Below are positions 15,559 to 18,374 of a DNA stretch of 18,374 nt, piece by piece. The notes under the pieces are model-generated. The model saw only the letters and a list, made by a program, of their open reading frames with translations, was not told where the DNA came from and searched no databases. Position numbers and translations under genes: made by a program. Location: positions 1 through 18,374 of the forward strand of contig CALICC010000129.1 in assembly GCA_938049325.1 (NCBI GenBank). The letters are read 5' to 3'. The stretch's first letter is position 1; every line of letters starts with the position of its first letter. The DNA comes from an uncultured Ilumatobacter sp. GTDB taxonomy: Bacteria; Actinomycetota; Acidimicrobiia; Acidimicrobiales; Ilumatobacteraceae.

Positions 15559-15774
15559 TGAGGGCTTCGGTAAGGTGGTGTTTCAGCAGTGTGAAGAAGG
15601 CGTCAAGTTGTCCGGAGAATTGCCCCAAGCCATTGTGGATTGGCAGTTCTTGCGGCACAATGTCCCCGGAGGGCACGAGAATTGTGTTGCTCGACTGTGA
15701 GGATCTGATCCCACCAGAGCAACCCCGTGAGATGTTGACCAGAAGCGGCAGTGCCGGAGCCGAAAGGGCGGATG
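15559..15774. promoter_or_regulatory. Divergent gap between the sulfotransferase operon and the phosphoglycosyl transferase gene
   Basis: No convincing gene lies here. An 11-bp odd palindrome, GGATCTGATCC, sits at 15701-15711. A minus-strand TTGACG lies at 15601-15606, but no good -10 follows it. On the plus strand TTGTGG (15633-15638) and CACAAT (15656-15661) have 17-bp spacing and form a weak sigma-70-like pair. All of these are suggestive only. Confidence 0.25.
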
Positions 15775-16524
15775 ATGACAGACGTGCAGTTCATACCATC
15801 AGGACTCGCGGAGGAATTGTGGGACGACTTTCCCACGACCACCCGCCAGGGTCACCAAATCACGGAGAGTGACTATTCGACGTCCTGGGCGTCCACTGAG
15901 CCCACTCGCATCGTCAACACGCCACGCGGCGTCTACACACGGCTGGTGAAGCCGTTGGCCGATCGCTCGATCGCCGGCATTGCGCTCGTCGTCGCCATTG
16001 TCCCCATGGCCGTCATCGCCGCGGCAATTGCCGTCACCATGGGTCGACCGGTGTTGTTCCGCCAGCGTCGCATCGGGCTCGACGGCCATACATTCGAGGT
16101 GCTCAAGTTCCGCACGATGAACGAGGATCGTCGCAAGCAACAACTCGACGTCATCCACGACCGTCGCGAGACTCATAAGTCGTCGGACGACCCGCGCCAC
16201 ACGCCACTCGGCCGAATTCTTCGTCGGTACAGCCTCGATGAGCTGCCGCAGCTGATCAACGTCCTGCGCGGTGAAATGAGCATCATCGGTCCGCGGCCCG
16301 AGCTCGAGTCGATCGTGGCCGACTACCCCGACACGCTGAACCAGCGCCACCAGGTTCGACCGGGTCTCACCGGGCTCTGGCAGATCTCAGCTCGTGGCGA
16401 CGGTCCGATGCACGAAAACGGCGAGTGGGATCTCGACTACGTCGAATCGGTCTCACTCAAGACCGACCTGCGCATCCTGGCCAAGACGCCGTCGGCGATG
16501 TTCGGCGACAAGGCCGGCGAATAG
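15775..16524 (+). CDS. Undecaprenyl-phosphate phosphoglycosyl transferase (bacterial sugar transferase family)
   Basis: The 249-residue monotopic enzyme transfers a sugar-1-phosphate from a nucleotide sugar to undecaprenyl phosphate, the first step of repeat-unit assembly. A soluble N-terminus (~1-60) precedes one hydrophobic re-entrant segment (~67-88) and the PF02397 catalytic core: RPVLFRQRRIG, FEVLKFRTMN, the Asp-Glu dyad D155/E156 in YSLDELPQLINVL, GEMSIIGPRPE (166-176) and RPGLTGLWQIS. It lacks the multi-helix N-terminal domain of WbaP/WcaJ, so it is closer to the small PglC-like form, though with an extra N-terminal tail. The chosen ATG follows AAAGGG at a suitable distance; ATG at 15772 and GTG at 15751 are alternatives. 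The usual substrates are UDP-Glc, UDP-Gal or UDP-N-acetyl sugars; which one applies here is not readable. Confidence 0.92.
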   Translation: MTDVQFIPSGLAEELWDDFPTTTRQGHQITESDYSTSWASTEPTRIVNTPRGVYTRLVKPLADRSIAGIALVVAIVPMAVIAAAIAVTMGRPVLFRQRRIGLDGHTFEVLKFRTMNEDRRKQQLDVIHDRRETHKSSDDPRHTPLGRILRRYSLDELPQLINVLRGEMSIIGPRPELESIVADYPDTLNQRHQVRPGLTGLWQISARGDGPMHENGEWDLDYVESVSLKTDLRILAKTPSAMFGDKAGE

Positions 16525-16549
16525 CGCGAACGCAGACCTGGCGAGACGC

Positions 16550-16563
16550 CCCACCTCGGTGGG
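16550..16563. terminator. GC hairpin between convergent genes
   Basis: CCCACC (16550-16555) pairs with GGTGGG (16558-16563); with a four-base CTCG loop the stem is 5 bp. It lies in the 46-bp gap between the stops of the phosphoglycosyl transferase and the WecG/TagA-type gene, and could serve both strands. There is no T tract. Confidence 0.35.
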
Positions 16564-16570
16564 CCTCGAA

Positions 16571-17368
16571 TCAGCTGTAGCCGATGTAGTCGGGAGTTGA
16601 TCCCGACGTCGGCGTGTACCGGCCGAACTTCTGGCCGAGAATCCGAGCCACGTAGCGCGGGTTGAGAATCAGGTAACGACGCCACAGTCGCTTCGGGTTG
16701 GCGAGCAGACGCTGCGCCCACTGCAACCCGGCACGTTGGACCCACGCTGGCGGCTCCTTGGCGAGCCCGGCGTGGAAGTCGAACGCTGCGCCGACCGCCA
16801 GCAGCGGCATCGACAGCCGTTGCGCGTGCTCGTACGCAAACACTTCTTGGCGGGGGCAGCCGAGACCGACCATGCAGATCTTGGCGCCGGTCGCTTTGAT
16901 GTCGGCAGCAACTGCGTCCATCTCCGCCTCGGTCGATGCCGCGAACCGCGACGGTTGCATGCCGGCGATTTCGATGCCTGGTGTCAGGGTCGGCAGTCGC
17001 TTCGCCAAGTGGTCGAGCGTCTCTTGCGTCGAGCCGTAGAAGTAGACGGGCAGCGATGCCGCGGCGGCGGCCTTGCATACTTCGAGCGTCAGGTTCGGCC
17101 CGTAGACCCGGTCGGTCAAACCGGTGTCGTGCAGCCGGTTCATCGCCCACCGGACGGGTTGACCGTCAGGCGTGATCAGGTCGAAGTCATTCAGTCGTTC
17201 GATGTGCTGCGCGTCGTCGACGCCTTCCATCACGCCGTGAACTGCGAGTGCCGATACCGAGTACGCCCGACCTTCCTGCGCCGCGTCGATGATGCGTTTC
17301 GTCGCTGCTTCGTAGTCGACGGCGTCGATGTTGACGCCGAGAACGGAGACTTTGCCCTTGTCGATCAT
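16571..17368 (-). CDS. wecG: WecG/TagA/CpsF-family glycosyltransferase
   Basis: The 265-residue protein belongs to the GT26 family, which adds the second sugar (often ManNAc or an N-acetyl-uronate) to undecaprenyl-PP-linked sugar at the membrane face. Family marks are LITPDGQPVRWA (64-75, with D68 as the likely base), DRVYGPNL with R87, the hallmark GLGCPRQE (168-175), AFDFHAG (195-201), and a basic C-terminal tail (PKRLWRRYLILNPRY) like the membrane-targeting appendage of TagA. The usual TxN motif near residue 40 is replaced (SALAVHG), so part of the expected substrate site differs. The start at 17368 has no clear ribosome-binding site; it follows the epimerase gene by 34 bp, across a perfect palindrome. 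Upstream in-frame codons only run back into that gene. The symbol is a family label; the exact sugar is unknown. Confidence 0.85.
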   Translation of the reverse strand: MIDKGKVSVLGVNIDAVDYEAATKRIIDAAQEGRAYSVSALAVHGVMEGVDDAQHIERLNDFDLITPDGQPVRWAMNRLHDTGLTDRVYGPNLTLEVCKAAAAASLPVYFYGSTQETLDHLAKRLPTLTPGIEIAGMQPSRFAASTEAEMDAVAADIKATGAKICMVGLGCPRQEVFAYEHAQRLSMPLLAVGAAFDFHAGLAKEPPAWVQRAGLQWAQRLLANPKRLWRRYLILNPRYVARILGQKFGRYTPTSGSTPDYIGYS

Positions 17369-17393
17369 GCGTGTGACCCGTTTGTTCGTTCGT

Positions 17394-17409
17394 GGCCTGA
17401 GCTCAGGCC
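17394..17409. repeat. Perfect 16-bp palindrome between the epimerase and wecG-type genes
   Basis: GGCCTGAGCTCAGGCC reads the same on both strands and covers the stop codon of the epimerase (17403-17405). As RNA it can fold into a 6-bp stem with an AGCT loop. It may be an intercistronic hairpin tuning expression of the downstream gene, or a DNA-binding site. No T tract follows on the minus strand. Confidence 0.5.
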
Positions 17410-18374
17410 CAGCGGTCCTTGTTGGCTTCGCACATCTCTTCGAGAATCGCACGCACGTTGTACTTGAGCGACCAGTCGGGATAGTGCTCGGAGAAGCGGG
17501 CGTTGCTGCCCACCCACCAGATGTGATCGCCGATGCGGTTGTCTTCGACGTAGGTGTGGTCGAGCTTCTTGCCCGTGATGTCTTCGCACATCGCGATGGC
17601 TTCCTGCATCGAAGTGTGCGAGAAGCGCCCTCCACCGATGTTGTAGACCTCGGCGCTACGCGGCGCCTTGTAGACCTCTTCGAAGCAGTTGATGAGGTCG
17701 GACGAGTGGATCGCGTCGCGGACCTGCTTGCCCTTGTAGCCGAACACGCGGTACGCCGTGCCCGACATCGTGCACTGCATCATGTAGGCGAGGAATCCGT
17801 GGAGTTCGGCCGCAGAGTGGTTCGGACCGGTGAGTGTGCCGCCACGGAAACAGGAGGTCTTCATGCCGAAGTAGCGGCCGTACTCCTGCACGACCACGTC
17901 GGCGGCGACCTTGGAGGCGCCGAACAGGCTGTGCTTGGTCATGTCGATCGACATGTCTTCTTTGATGCCGTCGTTGTAGTCGTGGCTGGGGTCGATTTCC
18001 CACCGGGTGTCGAGTTCCTCGAGCGGCAAGAGGTTGGGCGTGTCGCCGTAGACCTTGTTGGTCGACGTGAAGATGAACACGGCCTCGGGGCAATGCTGGC
18101 GCGTGTTCTCGATCATGTTGAGCGTGCCGACAGCGTTGACGTCGAAGTCGGTGAACGGGTCGCGTGCCGCCCAGTCGTGGCTGGGCTGCGCAGCGGCGTG
18201 AATGACCACCTTGATGTCGGTGCCGTAGGTCTTGAACAGCTCTTCGACCGCAGGGCGGTCGCGAATGTCGAGCGAGGCGTGGGTGTACTTGTCGCCGAGC
18301 TTCTCCTCGAGCGCCGTGGCCATCCAGGCCGTTGAGGAGTCGTCGCCGAAGAAGACCTTGCGCATGTCGTTGTC
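17403..18374 (-). CDS. NAD-dependent epimerase/dehydratase, CDP-paratose 2-epimerase-like, N-terminus outside window
   Basis: The frame is open to the right edge, and the three codons before the ATG at 18365 read Asp-Asn-Asp. That matches the end of the second beta strand in extended SDR enzymes, so the real start, with the GGxGxxG loop, lies beyond the window; about 324 residues are visible. Seen motifs are HAAAQPSHDWAARDP, the NxVGTLNMIE-like helix, TSTNKVYGDTP, SLFGASKVAADVV, CFRGGTLTGPNHS, GYKGKQVRDAIHSSD and YNIGGGRFS. STNKVYGD and GKQVRD are typical of CDP-paratose/tyvelose 2-epimerases. The position of the SDR catalytic Tyr (YxxxK) is Phe in LFGASK, while Lys is kept. It presumably converts a nucleotide sugar for the same polysaccharide and is likely co-transcribed with the WecG-type gene. 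The exact substrate is uncertain. Confidence 0.85.
   Translation of the reverse strand, partial: DNDMRKVFFGDDSSTAWMATALEEKLGDKYTHASLDIRDRPAVEELFKTYGTDIKVVIHAAAQPSHDWAARDPFTDFDVNAVGTLNMIENTRQHCPEAVFIFTSTNKVYGDTPNLLPLEELDTRWEIDPSHDYNDGIKEDMSIDMTKHSLFGASKVAADVVVQEYGRYFGMKTSCFRGGTLTGPNHSAAELHGFLAYMMQCTMSGTAYRVFGYKGKQVRDAIHSSDLINCFEEVYKAPRSAEVYNIGGGRFSHTSMQEAIAMCEDITGKKLDHTYVEDNRIGDHIWWVGSNARFSEHYPDWSLKYNVRAILEEMCEANKDRWA

Noticed and set aside
15660..15872. Plus-strand frame beginning MSPEGTRIVLLD upstream of the phosphoglycosyl transferase
   Set aside because: It has no clear ribosome-binding site and overlaps about 100 bp of the certain gene in another frame, with no recognisable family.
17328..18335. 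335-codon plus-strand frame opposite the epimerase
   Set aside because: Antisense shadow. The minus strand carries an unmistakable epimerase over the same span.

Overview
The window is high-GC DNA with dense, often overlapping genes, several GTG starts (one possible TTG), and Ala/Val/Asp/Arg-rich proteins. Together with the Thr/Ala/Pro mucin-like tract and the style of the secreted proteins, this suggests an actinobacterium, plausibly of the Acidimicrobiia (Ilumatobacter-like). That placement is inference from composition and gene style; there is no rRNA or marker gene here.

Nearly everything belongs to one exopolysaccharide (EPS) locus. Left to right: (1) the C-terminal end of a Thr/Ala/Pro-repeat surface protein (2-640, +), a hairpin, and a possible 38-residue ORF (719-835). 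(2) A two-gene nucleotide-sugar unit, UDP-glucose 6-dehydrogenase and UDP-glucuronate decarboxylase (926-3195, +), giving UDP-GlcA and then UDP-xylose. (3) On the minus strand, a Wzz-type chain-length protein with a degenerate tyrosine-kinase-like domain (7429-5933), overlapping a 903-residue membrane protein that looks like a fusion of a Wzx flippase and a Wzy polymerase (5943-3232). (4) Diverging from these across a palindrome-rich 224-bp region, a 1259-residue secreted protein with a fibrinogen-like module, a beta-propeller-like region and six FN3-like modules (7654-11433, +). (5) A minus-strand operon with 4-nt start/stop overlaps at every junction (15558-11446): sulfotransferase, GT4 glycosyltransferase, APH-like kinase, GT4 glycosyltransferase. 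(6) A small monotopic phosphoglycosyl transferase (15775-16524, +), the likely priming enzyme. (7) On the minus strand, an NAD-dependent epimerase of the CDP-paratose 2-epimerase type, cut by the right edge, followed by a WecG/TagA/CpsF glycosyltransferase, with a perfect 16-bp palindrome between them.

A coherent working model is a Wzx/Wzy-dependent polysaccharide. The phosphoglycosyl transferase loads the first sugar on undecaprenyl phosphate, TagA/WecG and the two GT4 enzymes extend it, and Ugd/Uxs supply GlcA and xylose. The sulfotransferase and kinase-like protein would add charged groups, the fused Wzx-Wzy exports and polymerises, and the Wzz-like protein sets length. The two secreted proteins are candidate matrix or cell-wall partners. 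The most unusual items are the Wzx-Wzy fusion, the Wzz protein that has lost its Walker motifs, the kinase-like gene inside a glycosyltransferase/sulfotransferase operon, and the palindromes in the regulatory gaps.
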